Part shown: positions 54,566 to 63,166 of the stretch, one piece after another
Layout of the letters: the number at the start of each line of letters is the position of its first letter
How positions within the stretch are numbered: position 1 is the stretch's first letter
Assembly (NCBI RefSeq): GCF_001442755.1
Contig: NZ_CP006367.1
Location: 2,108,001 to 2,172,000, forward strand
Source of the DNA: Aureimonas sp. AU20
GTDB lineage: Bacteria > Pseudomonadota > Alphaproteobacteria > Rhizobiales > Rhizobiaceae
DNA: 64,000 nt
Reading direction: 5' to 3'
Program-made: the position numbers and the translations under genes
Notes under the pieces: model-generated
What the model was told of the DNA's origin: nothing
The model's input: only the letters and a program-made list of their open reading frames with translations
Databases searched by the model: none

Positions 54566-57241
54566 ATGGCCAAGAGACTGTTCACCTTCAAACGGGGCGC
54601 AGCCGACCGCACGGCCGATGCGACGGAAGCGCTCGGGCTGAAAGGCTCCAATCTCGCGCTGCTGGCCTCGCTGGATCTGCCCGTGCCCCCCGGCTTCACG
54701 ATCTCGACCTCGGCTTGGCGCGAGGCGGCTTCCGGCCCTGATCTTCCGCCGGCCCTGCGCAACGAGACGCTGGCCGCCATCGAATGGCTGGAAGGCGTGA
54801 CGGGCCGCCAGTTCGACGGCGCCGACAAGCCGCTGCTGCTCGCCGTGCGCACCAGCGCGCGCGCCATCATGCCGGGGCTGGCCGACACGGTTCTCGATGT
54901 CGGCCTCAACAGCCGAACCGTTGAGAAGCTCGCGGGCGAACTCGCCGATCTCGGCTTCGCCTTCCGCTGCTACCGCCGCTTCATCGAGAGCTATTGCTCG
55001 CTAGTCTACAGCATGGACCCCGGCGAGTTCGACGATGTGGCCGATGCCGAGCGCGCGCGCGCCGGCTGGCAGGGCGCCGAGCCGCACTCTCTGGTCGACT
55101 GGCGCGCGCTGATCGCGGCCTATCTCGCCTTCGTCGAGGACGAAGTGGGCGAGGCCATGCCGCAATCGCCGCTGGAACAGCTGTACCGGGTCGTGGAGGC
55201 GAGCTTCGCCAGCTGGCGCGGCCCGGTCGCGCGCGCCTTCCGCATCGTCCACGGCATCGGCGAGAACGCGGGCCTTGCCGTCACCGTCCATGCCATGATC
55301 TTCAACGAGCGGGGCGAAAAGTCCGGCACCGGGCGCGCCCTGTCGCGCGACCTCAAGACCGGCGAGCCCTGCCTGTCGGGCGAATTCGCTCTGGGCGGGC
55401 GTGGCGGCGACGAGATCGGGCCGCAGGTTCCCCCGATCGATCTCGGCGCGGCGGATGCGGGCGCTTTGTTCCCCGCCGATCTCAAGGCGCTGGCCGACCA
55501 TGCTCGCCGCATCGAGGAGCATGTCGGCGACGCCAGCGAGATCGACTTCATGGTCGGCGACGGCGAGCTCTTTTTGCTGCAGTCGCGCGTTCTCAAGCGC
55601 AGCGTGGCGGAGGGCATCCGCATCGCCGTCACCATGACGCGTGAAGGGCTGATCCGCGAGGAAGACGCGATCCTGCGCATCGAACCTTCGGCGCTGGACC
55701 AACTCCTCCACCCGACGATCGAGCGGGGCGAAGAGGTGATCGTCATCGGCAAGGGCATGCCGGCCTCGCCGGGCGCCGCCAGCGGCCAGATCGTCTTCTC
55801 CTCCGAACAGGCGATCGCCCTGGCCGGGGAAGGGCGCAAGTCCATCATGGTGCGCAACGAGACCCTGCCGGAAGACGTGCACGGCATGCATGTGACCGAG
55901 GGCGTGCTGACCGTGCGCGGCGGGACCACCAGCCATGCGGCGGTGGTGGCGCGCGGCATCGGCAAGCCCTGCGTGACCGGCGCAGGTGCGCTGCGCGTCA
56001 ACGCCGAGGCGGGCACGCTGACCGCCGCCGGGCGCGTCCTTCAATATGGCGACTGGCTGACCATCGACGGAACCACCGGCGAGGTGATCGCCGGCGCGCC
56101 CAAGCTCAAGCGCCCTTCGCTCACGGGCGATTTCGCCACGCTGATGGAGTTCTCGGACCGGGCGCGGCGCATGCGCGTGCGCACCAATGCCGAAACGCCG
56201 GCCGAGGCCCGCGCCGCCCGCGCCTTCGGCGCCGAGGGCATCGGCCTTTGCCGCACCGAGCACATGTTTTTTGAGGGCGAGCGCATTTCCATGATGCGTG
56301 AGATGATCCTGGCGCGGGACGAGGCGGGCCGGCGCGCGGCACTCGACAAGCTCTTGCCGATCCAGCGATCGGACTTCATCGAGCTGTTCGAGATCATGGC
56401 CGGCATGCCGGTGACGATCCGGCTTCTCGATCCGCCGCTGCACGAGTTCCTGCCCAAGGGTGAGCAGGAGATCGCTGAGACCGCTGCGTCGCTGGGCATC
56501 AGCATCGCCGTCGTCACCGAGCGGATCGACGCGCTGCACGAGTTCAATCCCATGCTCGGCCATCGCGGCTGCCGGCTCGCGATCTCGCATCCTGAGATTG
56601 TGGAGATGCAGGCGCGCGCCATCTTCGAAGCCGCGATCGAGGCGGGCGAGCGCAAGGGCAAGGCCGTGGTGCCGGAGATCATGGTGCCGCTGGTCGGGCT
56701 GCGCAAGGAGCTCGACTTCGTGAAGGCGCGGGTGGACGAGGTGGCGCAGCTCGTCATGGCCGAGCGCAAGCGCGAGATCACCTACCTCGTCGGCACGATG
56801 ATCGAACTCCCGCGCGCCATCGTGCGCGCCGACACGATCGCCGAGGTGGCCGACTTCTTCTCCTTCGGCACCAACGACCTGACCCAAACCGTCTACGGCA
56901 TCTCGCGCGACGATGCGGCGAACTTCCTGTCCTCCTACGAGCGGCAGGGCATCATTGAACGCGATCCGTTCCAGACGCTCGACATCGAGGGCGTCGGCGA
57001 ACTGATCGCGCTGGGCGTCGAGAAGGCGCGCCGAACGCGGCCGGACATTCCGCTCGGCGTCTGCGGCGAGCAGGGGGGCGATCCCAATTCCATCGCCTTC
57101 TTCGAGCGCACCGGCCTCGACTACGTGTCCTGCTCGCCCTACCGCGTGCCTATCGCCCGCCTTGCGGCCGCGCAGGCCGCGATCCGCTTCGAGCGGGCGC
57201 TCCGCACCGCCGCCGCGCCCAAGACCCGCACGCGGTTCTGA
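54566..57241 (+). CDS. ppdK: pyruvate, phosphate dikinase (divergent)
   Basis: Interconverts pyruvate, ATP and Pi with PEP, AMP and PPi. 891 residues, near the family length. Key residues kept: Lys26 (GLKGSNLALL), Arg95 (AVRTSARAIMPGLADT), acids in EIDFMVGDGELFLLQSR (325, 327, Gln339), phosphohistidine His457 (GGTTSHAAVVARG) with the regulatory Thr two before it, and Cys856 (YVSCSPYRVP). The ATP-domain is unusual (RTSARAIMPGLADTV for RSGARASMPGMMDTV) and CGEQGGDP replaces the usual CGEHGGDP. Start ATG 54566 fits the family N-terminus; the ribosome site is weak. Confidence 0.9.
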   Translation: MAKRLFTFKRGAADRTADATEALGLKGSNLALLASLDLPVPPGFTISTSAWREAASGPDLPPALRNETLAAIEWLEGVTGRQFDGADKPLLLAVRTSARAIMPGLADTVLDVGLNSRTVEKLAGELADLGFAFRCYRRFIESYCSLVYSMDPGEFDDVADAERARAGWQGAEPHSLVDWRALIAAYLAFVEDEVGEAMPQSPLEQLYRVVEASFASWRGPVARAFRIVHGIGENAGLAVTVHAMIFNERGEKSGTGRALSRDLKTGEPCLSGEFALGGRGGDEIGPQVPPIDLGAADAGALFPADLKALADHARRIEEHVGDASEIDFMVGDGELFLLQSRVLKRSVAEGIRIAVTMTREGLIREEDAILRIEPSALDQLLHPTIERGEEVIVIGKGMPASPGAASGQIVFSSEQAIALAGEGRKSIMVRNETLPEDVHGMHVTEGVLTVRGGTTSHAAVVARGIGKPCVTGAGALRVNAEAGTLTAAGRVLQYGDWLTIDGTTGEVIAGAPKLKRPSLTGDFATLMEFSDRARRMRVRTNAETPAEARAARAFGAEGIGLCRTEHMFFEGERISMMREMILARDEAGRRAALDKLLPIQRSDFIELFEIMAGMPVTIRLLDPPLHEFLPKGEQEIAETAASLGISIAVVTERIDALHEFNPMLGHRGCRLAISHPEIVEMQARAIFEAAIEAGERKGKAVVPEIMVPLVGLRKELDFVKARVDEVAQLVMAERKREITYLVGTMIELPRAIVRADTIAEVADFFSFGTNDLTQTVYGISRDDAANFLSSYERQGIIERDPFQTLDIEGVGELIALGVEKARRTRPDIPLGVCGEQGGDPNSIAFFERTGLDYVSCSPYRVPIARLAAAQAAIRFERALRTAAAPKTRTRF

Positions 57242-57281
57242 GGGCGGCCTGCGGCTCGGCGCGTCAGGAGCCAGCCGCCGT

Positions 57282-57399
57282 CCTGTACCCGGCGTTGGCT
57301 CTTCCTAGCACTGCTCCTCCCGAGCTTGGGCTGGCCTGAGGTGACCTTAGGTTAGGTTGCCGGCAACCTGTACTTGATATTTCTATCATCGGGTACAGG
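57282..57399. promoter_or_regulatory. nested inverted repeats upstream of the unknown 190-residue gene
   Basis: CCTGTACCCG (57282-57291) matches the inverse CGGGTACAGG (57390-57399), and CCTGTAC recurs at 57367-57373. A perfect 16-base palindrome AGGTTGCCGGCAACCT lies at 57354-57369, and TGATA-TTTC-TATCA at 57375-57388. AGGTGACCT (57339-57347) and TAGGTTAGGT lie just before. Together they suit a regulator site or a 5' RNA structure that holds the ribosome site. Confidence 0.55.
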
Positions 57400-57412
57400 C
57401 TGGAGATGTCCG

Positions 57413-57985
57413 ATGTCGTCGGTGTCGCTGATTGGAAGTGTAGCGGTGCAGTTGCTGCAGGAAGGCGCCCTTCGCGCGACGATAGCGACGGGGGCCTCGC
57501 AGGCTCGGGATGGGGCGGGCGCTGCAAATGACCGGCAGCTCTCCGGCAATTCGATCTTCGACCCGGCCGCATCCAACGCCAAAGCCCGAGTTGCGGACGC
57601 GCTGTTCGACACCACGACGGACCAGACGCAGAGGAAGCTTGCCCTGTTCGAGAAGACGTGTGACGCCCTCGGCGTGCGGAAGGACGCCTTCGCGTCTGAT
57701 GCGGACTATCGCGCCGCGATCAAGGACGCCTTTTCGAAGCTCAAACTCCAAGACGATTACCCCGAGATCGTCCAGGCGATTGAAGAAAACCTTGGGCTGA
57801 CGAAGCTCGGCGTCTCGCTGGAGACGGTGGTCAACGCGATTCTCAATCCGAACGGTGAAGGGGACAAGGCTTTGACCTCCGCCCTTGCGATCTTCGATCA
57901 GCTTCATCCTCAAACCAAGCCTGCCGGGTCCCGAATTCGCACCCTGTCGATCGAGAGGCTCGGGCTCTACCGCATTGGCCGGTGA
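57413..57985 (+). CDS. hypothetical protein, unknown family
   Basis: 190 residues. No membrane helix or signal peptide is seen. The N-terminal third (MSSVSLIGSVAVQLLQEGAL, then ARDGAGAANDRQLSGNS) is low complexity and may be disordered. Residues about 70-170 are alpha-helical in appearance (RKLALFEKTCDALGVRKDAF, LKLQDDYPEIVQAIEENLGL, SALAIFDQL). I do not recognise a family. The ATG at 57413 has GGAG seven bases upstream within a structured leader. It is flanked by ppdK and a fatty-acid ligase and shows no obvious link to either. It may be lineage-restricted. Confidence 0.6.
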   Translation: MSSVSLIGSVAVQLLQEGALRATIATGASQARDGAGAANDRQLSGNSIFDPAASNAKARVADALFDTTTDQTQRKLALFEKTCDALGVRKDAFASDADYRAAIKDAFSKLKLQDDYPEIVQAIEENLGLTKLGVSLETVVNAILNPNGEGDKALTSALAIFDQLHPQTKPAGSRIRTLSIERLGLYRIGR

Positions 57986-58123
57986 GGGCCGGCGTTTGAG
58001 CAAGTGACGATAACGCGAGCGTGCGGCTGACCTCTTCGCCTCACGCTGGACAAGACCCGCATTCTCCTCAACTCTCGGACTGCAGACGCCGGGCAACGGC
58101 GCGAATCTGGGGAGGAGAGGTCG

Positions 58124-59761
58124 ATGCTGGGACTGATGCAGGACTGGCCGCTGCTGTGCACCAAGGTCATCGACCACGCGGCGGAGCATCATGGCGGGCG
58201 CGAGGTCGTGTCCCGCTCCGTGGAAGGGCCGATCCATCGTACGACCTATCGCGACGTTCGACGACGCTCGCTGCGACTCGCCAAGCGGCTGCAGCGGGAC
58301 GGGGTGAAGCGCGGCGCGCGGATCGCGACGCTGGCCTGGAACACCTGGCGTCATCTCGAATGCTGGTACGGCATTCTGGGCGCAGGGGCGGTGTACCACA
58401 CGCTGAACCCGCGCCTGTTCCCGGACCAGATCGCCTGGATCATGAACGATGCCGAGGACGAGATCGTCTTCGCCGACCTCACCTTCCTGCCGATCCTGGA
58501 GGCGATCGCGCCGCGCGTGTCGAGCCTGCGCCGCGTGGTCGTCCTGACCGACGCCGCGCATCTGCCGCTCAACACGCTGGACGCCGTCCCCTACGAGGAA
58601 TGGCTGGCGGAAGCGGACGAGGACTTCGCCTGGGTTCCCGCCGAAGAGCGGGATGCCGCCGGCATGTGCTACACGTCGGGCACGACGGGCATGCCGAAGG
58701 GCGTCGTCTATTCCCATCGCTCCAATGTCCTTCATTCCATGATCGCGGTTCAGCCGGACGCGATGAACATTTCCGCGCGCGACCGCGTCATGCCAGTGGT
58801 GCCGCTCTTCCACGCCAATGGCTGGGGCATCGCCTTCTCCTGTCCCATGGTGGGCGCGGCGATGATCATGCCCGGGCCGAAGATGGACGGCGCCTCCATC
58901 CACGAACTTCTGACGAGCGAGCGCGTCAGCTTCAGCGCAGCGGTGCCGACGGTGTGGATGATGCTGCTTCAGCATCTGCAGGCGACGGGCGGCGCGGTGC
59001 CGGACCTGAAGCGCGTGGTGATCGGCGGCGCGGCCTGTCCGCGCGTGGTCTGCGAGGCGTTCGAGAAGCGCTACGGCGTCGAGGTCGTCCATGCCTGGGG
59101 CATGACCGAACTCAGCCCGCTCGGCACGCTGAACGTTCCGACTGCGGACTGGGAAGGGCTGGACGACGAGGCGCTCTATCGCCTGAAGGAGAAGCAAGGC
59201 CGCGTTCCCTTCGGTGTCGAGATGAAAGTGACCGACGACCAGGGCCACGATCTGCCGCGCGACGGCCGCAGCTTCGGCCGGCTCAAGGTGCGCGGGCCGG
59301 CGGTCTCCTCGGCCTATCACAAGGGCGCGGGGGCGGAGGCCTTCGAGGCGGACGGCTGGTTCGACACGGGCGACGTCGCCCATATCGACGCCAGCGGCAC
59401 GATGCAGATCACCGACCGGGCCAAGGATGTCATCAAGTCCGGCGGCGAGTGGATCTCCACGATCGAGCTCGAAAATCTTGCCGTCGGCCATCCCGACGTG
59501 ACCGAAGCGGCGGTGATCGGCGTTCCGCATCCCAAATGGGACGAGCGCCCGCTTCTGGTCGTGGTGCCGCGCGAAGGGGCTTCGCTCACGCGACAAGCCA
59601 TGCTCGATTATCTCAGCGGGCGCGTGGCGCGCTGGTGGATGCCGGACGACGTGGTCTTCGTGGAGGCGATCCCGCACACGGCGACGGGCAAGATCCAGAA
59701 GATGGAGCTGCGCAAGAGTTTCGCGGACTATCGCCTGCCCAGCGCCGACCCGGTGGCGTGA
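58124..59761 (+). CDS. acyl-CoA synthetase (medium/long-chain fatty-acid--CoA ligase, DmdB-like)
   Basis: Activates a carboxylic acid to acyl-CoA through an acyl-AMP. 545 residues with the ATP motif [37 protein letters not shown], the A5/A8 regions [19 protein letters not shown] and [20 protein letters not shown] and the catalytic Lys in [16 protein letters not shown]. The class includes medium/long-chain ligases and methylmercaptopropionate ligase DmdB. The substrate is unknown. GGAGGAGAG precedes ATG 58124. It could feed the FadE-FadI-FadJ or the DmdC-like acyl-CoA dehydrogenase here. Confidence 0.9.
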   Translation: MLGLMQDWPLLCTKVIDHAAEHHGGREVVSRSVEGPIHRTTYRDVRRRSLRLAKRLQRDGVKRGARIATLAWNTWRHLECWYGILGAGAVYHTLNPRLFPDQIAWIMNDAEDEIVFADLTFLPILEAIAPRVSSLRRVVVLTDAAHLPLNTLDAVPYEEWLAEADEDFAWVPAEERDAAGMCYTSGTTGMPKGVVYSHRSNVLHSMIAVQPDAMNISARDRVMPVVPLFHANGWGIAFSCPMVGAAMIMPGPKMDGASIHELLTSERVSFSAAVPTVWMMLLQHLQATGGAVPDLKRVVIGGAACPRVVCEAFEKRYGVEVVHAWGMTELSPLGTLNVPTADWEGLDDEALYRLKEKQGRVPFGVEMKVTDDQGHDLPRDGRSFGRLKVRGPAVSSAYHKGAGAEAFEADGWFDTGDVAHIDASGTMQITDRAKDVIKSGGEWISTIELENLAVGHPDVTEAAVIGVPHPKWDERPLLVVVPREGASLTRQAMLDYLSGRVARWWMPDDVVFVEAIPHTATGKIQKMELRKSFADYRLPSADPVA

Positions 59762-59831
59762 ACTGTTGCCGATCCCGGCGATCTGCTAGAAAGCCCGAGG
59801 ATCGGCGGCGGACGGCAAGCGGGGCGAGCGT

Positions 59832-60695
59832 GTGGCGGGACATTATCTGAGGGGGCGCAGCCGGAGCGCGATCTGGGCCTGGAACCTCGCGGCCTTCGCC
59901 TTCGCGCTTCTGCCGATCTCGGTCGGCTTCTTCCGCCTGCATCTCCTCGACCAGTCGATCCTGTCGCTGTCGCTTCTCCTGGCCGGCGGCATCGCCGCAT
60001 TGGGGCTTCTCCTGGCCGTGTTCGCCATCCTCATCATCTGGCGCAGCGGCGCGCGTGGGGGCGGTCGGGCCGTTGGGGCGCTTCTGGTGGGCGGGGTGGC
60101 GGCGGCGCCGTTTCTGGGCGCGGCCTATCTCTTCACCAAATATCCCGACGGGCATGCCGCCGAAACGACCGGCATGAGCGCGGCGCTGTCCGAGACCGCG
60201 CCCGCCACCGTCTCGACCCTCGACGGCGTTCTGGTCGGGCGGGATTTCCAGGCGACGGCCGCGACCGTCTACCAAGCTGCGCGCACCGCCATGGAAAAAA
60301 GCGGAATGACGATTGCGGACGTGCGCACGCCCGACATGGCGCGGCTGGACGGCCCCGATCTCGGCGTGTCCGGCACCGTTTCGGTCCCCATCCCGACCTT
60401 GCGCGATTCGCTCAATCTGGACGACGAGGAGGAGGATGACTCGAGCGAGCCCTTCGCCGATCTCGATTCCGACGATTACACGATTCAGGCCGTCGGCTAC
60501 GCCCCGCTTTTCGCCTTTCCCAGCGACGTCACCATCCGCATCGTCGAAACCGACGGCACGACCTATGTCGATCTGCGCTCCGTGTCGCGAAGCTTGGAGC
60601 GCGACCTCGGGCAGAACCGCCGGCTCATCCAGGATTTTCTGGCTCGCCTGGACGAGGCGATGAAGGTGCTCGAAGGCGTCGCGCCGGAGAGCTAA
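59832..60695 (+). CDS. DUF1499 domain membrane protein
   Basis: 287 residues. Three hydrophobic segments in the N-terminal 100 residues (WAWNLAAFAFALLPISVGFF, SLLLAGGIAALGLLLAVFAI and GALLVGGVAAAPFLGAAYLF) precede a DUF1499 domain (about 130-280) with YQAARTAMEKSGMTIADVRT and AVGYAPLFAFPSDVTIRIVE. It contains a strongly acidic insert (LDDEEEDDSSEPFADLDSDD). Function unknown; members are often co-located with lipid or polysaccharide genes. The start is GTG 59832 (AGHYLRGRSRS). Confidence 0.82.
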   Translation: MAGHYLRGRSRSAIWAWNLAAFAFALLPISVGFFRLHLLDQSILSLSLLLAGGIAALGLLLAVFAILIIWRSGARGGGRAVGALLVGGVAAAPFLGAAYLFTKYPDGHAAETTGMSAALSETAPATVSTLDGVLVGRDFQATAATVYQAARTAMEKSGMTIADVRTPDMARLDGPDLGVSGTVSVPIPTLRDSLNLDDEEEDDSSEPFADLDSDDYTIQAVGYAPLFAFPSDVTIRIVETDGTTYVDLRSVSRSLERDLGQNRRLIQDFLARLDEAMKVLEGVAPES

Positions 60696-60704
60696 GCCAC
60701 TTCG

Positions 60705-61610
60705 TCAGACCGGCTCGAACCGGGCCGTCAGCTCCACCCCGCCGGTCGCTGCGACGAGGCCGCGCTCGCAGAGATCTTCCAGATGGGCGAGGACCGAGAG
60801 CGCCGCCGCGCCGTGCAGCGCCTTCGGCGTGCTGCGGTAGATGGCGGAGACCATGTCGGCGACGAAGCGATCCCCGGCGCGCACGCGCTCCAGAATCGTC
60901 TGCTCGCGCATCCGGCGGTGAGCCCGCGTGGCGCGCAGGAAGGCGGCCGGCCTCTCCACCGGGCCGCCATGGCCCGGCAGATAGAGCCTGTCCGCCCGGG
61001 CCGAGAGCTTGTCGAGAGAGGCCATGTAATCGGCCATGCGTCCGTCCGGCGGCGCGACGATCGTGGTGGACCACGCCATGACATGATCGCCGGAAAACAG
61101 AAGGCCCTGATCTTCCAGCGCGAAGCTCATGTGATTGGCGGTGTGGCCGGGCGTCGCGATGCCGACGATCCGCCCCGCCGCCGTTTCCAGCGCCTCGCCG
61201 TCGCCCAGCGTGATGTCGGGCCGAAAGCTGTGGTCGGCCGCTGCATCCAGAAGATTGATCTCGCCCGGCGCCAGCGGACGCGAGGTGCGATGCGGCCCCT
61301 CCGCCACGAGCGGCGCGCCGGTGGCGTCTCGCAGCGCCGCGTGAAGACCCGTATGGTCGAGATGCGTGTGAGTCGCGAGGATCGCCTCCACGCGCCGCCC
61401 GTCGATCGCCCGTAGCAACGCGCTTAAATGCGCCTCGTCCTGCGGGCCGGGGTCGATCACCACCAGCGTCTCCTGCCCCAGGAGATAGGTGTTGGTGCCG
61501 GTGAAGGTCATCGGGCCGGTGTTGGGCGCCGTCAGTCGCATCACACCCGACGCGACCGGGACGGGGCGCCCATGCTGAGGCTGGAAGGTCGTATCGAGAT
61601 CGAGGCTCAT
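60705..61610 (-). CDS. MBL-fold metallo-hydrolase (LACTB2-like)
   Basis: 301 residues, with the zinc motif THTHLDHTGLHAAL (HxHxDH), GIATPGHTANHMSFALEDQG (His) and LFSGDHVMAWSTTIV (Asp), LYLPGHGGPVERP. A C-terminal winged-helix-like domain (about 225-300) matches the BLACT/LACTB2 group. Members hydrolyse thioesters, phosphates or RNA ends; the substrate here is unknown. Its minus-strand start at 61610 lies 93 bases from trhO on the plus strand. Confidence 0.88.
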   Translation of the reverse strand: MSLDLDTTFQPQHGRPVPVASGVMRLTAPNTGPMTFTGTNTYLLGQETLVVIDPGPQDEAHLSALLRAIDGRRVEAILATHTHLDHTGLHAALRDATGAPLVAEGPHRTSRPLAPGEINLLDAAADHSFRPDITLGDGEALETAAGRIVGIATPGHTANHMSFALEDQGLLFSGDHVMAWSTTIVAPPDGRMADYMASLDKLSARADRLYLPGHGGPVERPAAFLRATRAHRRMREQTILERVRAGDRFVADMVSAIYRSTPKALHGAAALSVLAHLEDLCERGLVAATGGVELTARFEPV

Positions 61611-61669
61611 CGGCTCATGAGGTCGGACCTCGCGGGGGCCAAGTCAAGCCGCGTTTGGGCAGGCGAGAT

Positions 61670-61697
61670 TTGAAACGAGGGCGTCCAGGCGCTATAG
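61670..61697 (+). promoter_or_regulatory. strong-looking promoter for trhO, likely leaderless message
   Basis: TTGAAA (61670-61675), 16 bases, CTATAG (61692-61697). Only six bases (GGCGCC) separate the -10 from the ATG at 61704, so transcription should start at or next to the start codon and the message would have no 5' leader. No Shine-Dalgarno is present. Confidence 0.6.
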
Positions 61698-61703
61698 GGC
61701 GCC

Positions 61704-62585
61704 ATGACCTGGACCATCGTCGCCCTTTATCGTTTCGTCGCGATCCCTGACCTGCCGGCCCTGCGCGCGCATCTCTTCGACTTCGCCAAAGCGCGCGACA
61801 TCTACGGCACGCTGCTCTTGGCCGGCGAGGGGATCAATGGGACCGTGGCGGGTACCCAGGGCGCCATCACTGATCTGGTGGATGAGTTGGATCGAACCCT
61901 CGGCGTTCGACAGGGCGAGGTGAAGTTCTCAACCGCCGACGCGCGCCCGTTCGCGCGGCTCAAGGTGCGCATCCGGCCCGAAATCATCACCATGCGCGCG
62001 CCGGAGGCCGATCCGACCAAGCAGGTCGGAACCTATGTCGAGCCGAAGGACTGGAACGCGCTTCTGGCCGATCCCGATGTAGTGGTGATCGACACGCGCA
62101 ACCGCTACGAAACGCGGGTCGGCACGTTCGAGACGGCGGTCGATCCCGAGATCGACAGCTTCACCGAGTTCAAGAGTTTCGTTCACGAGAAGCTCGACCC
62201 CACGCGCCAGCCCAAGGTCGCCATGTTCTGCACCGGCGGCATCCGCTGCGAGAAGGCTTCCAGTTTCATGCTGGCGCACGGCTTCTCGGAAGTCTTTCAT
62301 CTCAAAGGCGGCATTCTGCAGTATCTCGAAGACGTGCCGGCCAGCGAAAGCCGCTGGCAAGGGGAGTGCTACGTCTTCGATTCGCGCACGGCCGTCGGGC
62401 ACGAGTTGGAGCAGACCGCCCAATGGGGCCGGTGCTTTGGATGCGGCGAACCCGTCACCGTCGAAGAGCAGGCCGATTCGGCCTATGAGCCCGGCGTTTC
62501 CTGCCCGCACTGCATCGACCGGCTGACGCCGGAGCGCGCATATGCTCTAAGGATGCGCCAATCCCAGATGACTCAGGGGAAATAG
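61704..62585 (+). CDS. trhO: tRNA uridine(34) hydroxylase TrhO (rhodanese-like, YceA family)
   Basis: Oxygen-dependent hydroxylation of tRNA uridine 34 (ho5U). 293 residues. N-terminal domain: VALYRFVAIPDLPALRAHL and GTLLLAGEGINGTVAG; rhodanese domain with VVIDTRNRYETRVGTFETA and active Cys in AMFCTGGIRCEKASSFML; C-terminal Cys-rich region with GRCFGCGEPVTVEEQ and GVSCPHCIDRL. The ATG at 61704 fits the family N-terminus and lies at the predicted transcription start, so translation may be leaderless. Confidence 0.92.
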   Translation: MTWTIVALYRFVAIPDLPALRAHLFDFAKARDIYGTLLLAGEGINGTVAGTQGAITDLVDELDRTLGVRQGEVKFSTADARPFARLKVRIRPEIITMRAPEADPTKQVGTYVEPKDWNALLADPDVVVIDTRNRYETRVGTFETAVDPEIDSFTEFKSFVHEKLDPTRQPKVAMFCTGGIRCEKASSFMLAHGFSEVFHLKGGILQYLEDVPASESRWQGECYVFDSRTAVGHELEQTAQWGRCFGCGEPVTVEEQADSAYEPGVSCPHCIDRLTPERAYALRMRQSQMTQGK

Positions 62586-62711
62586 CAAGGCAGCCTTGTG
62601 GAAAGCGGTGGAATATCCGTCTTTTAGCTGCCGCAAGATTCGTTTTTCACTGCGCTGCAACAAATATCGATTAGATCGACTTCGATCCCCAACTGGTGAG
62701 CGGAGGCGTCT

Positions 62712-63110
62712 ATGCAAGCGTTTCGTGATCGCAAAATGCACGTGGCCGGCGCAGCCGGTCTCTGTGCGACGGCAGCTTTTCTTCTCTACGACCGAATCGA
62801 CATCATCCCCTTCGCGCGCGGCGCGACGGACATTCGGCACGAGATTTCCAGCCTTCAAGAAACACTTCCCGCCGAGCAGGGCGACGGCAGCGTTCTGGAG
62901 GAAGTGACCTTCGACGGGCGCGTCGTCACGCTGCAATTCGTGGCGGACGAACGGGTGGGCATGGATGCGTGGCGCACACGCGACGAGTCCCGTCGCTGCC
63001 AAATGTGGAAGAAGGCGCTTCGCGCGCGTCAGGTCACGTCGGTGGAATATCGCTACCGCGCGGCGGGCAGCGTTTCCTCGGTCTTCATCGACCGGGCCGT
63101 CTGCGGCTGA
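62712..63110 (+). CDS. small secreted or membrane-anchored protein, unknown function
   Basis: 132 residues. The N-terminus (VAGAAGLCATAAFLLY) is moderately hydrophobic and may anchor the protein or act as an uncleaved signal. The rest is soluble: ATDIRHEISSLQETLPAEQG, VTFDGRVVTLQFVADERVG, then DESRRCQMWKKALRARQVTS and a C-terminal DRAVCG. Two Cys (about 101 and 131) could pair if exported. The layout resembles small envelope proteins, but I recognise no family. GGAGGCGTCT precedes the ATG at 62712; it lies between trhO and the convergent znuA-type gene. Confidence 0.6.
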   Translation: MQAFRDRKMHVAGAAGLCATAAFLLYDRIDIIPFARGATDIRHEISSLQETLPAEQGDGSVLEEVTFDGRVVTLQFVADERVGMDAWRTRDESRRCQMWKKALRARQVTSVEYRYRAAGSVSSVFIDRAVCG

Positions 63111-63123
63111 CGAGAGTTAGACT

Positions 63124-63151
63124 ATCCGGCCGGCGCTAGCGCCAGCCGGAT
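63124..63151. terminator. palindrome between convergent genes, possible bidirectional terminator
   Basis: ATCCGGC-C-GGCGCTAGCGCC-A-GCCGGAT is a 28-base palindrome with one C-A mismatch, between the 62712 gene (stop 63110) and the znuA-type gene (stop 63167). No T tract follows on either strand, so it may stop transcription only with Rho or stabilise 3' ends. Confidence 0.45.
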
Positions 63152-63166
63152 GTGGATCGTTCGGGA

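Noticed and set aside
57386..59677. A 763-codon antisense open frame across the unknown gene and acyl-CoA ligase
   Set aside because: It is antisense to a clear acyl-CoA ligase and has only the usual GC-rich shadow composition.
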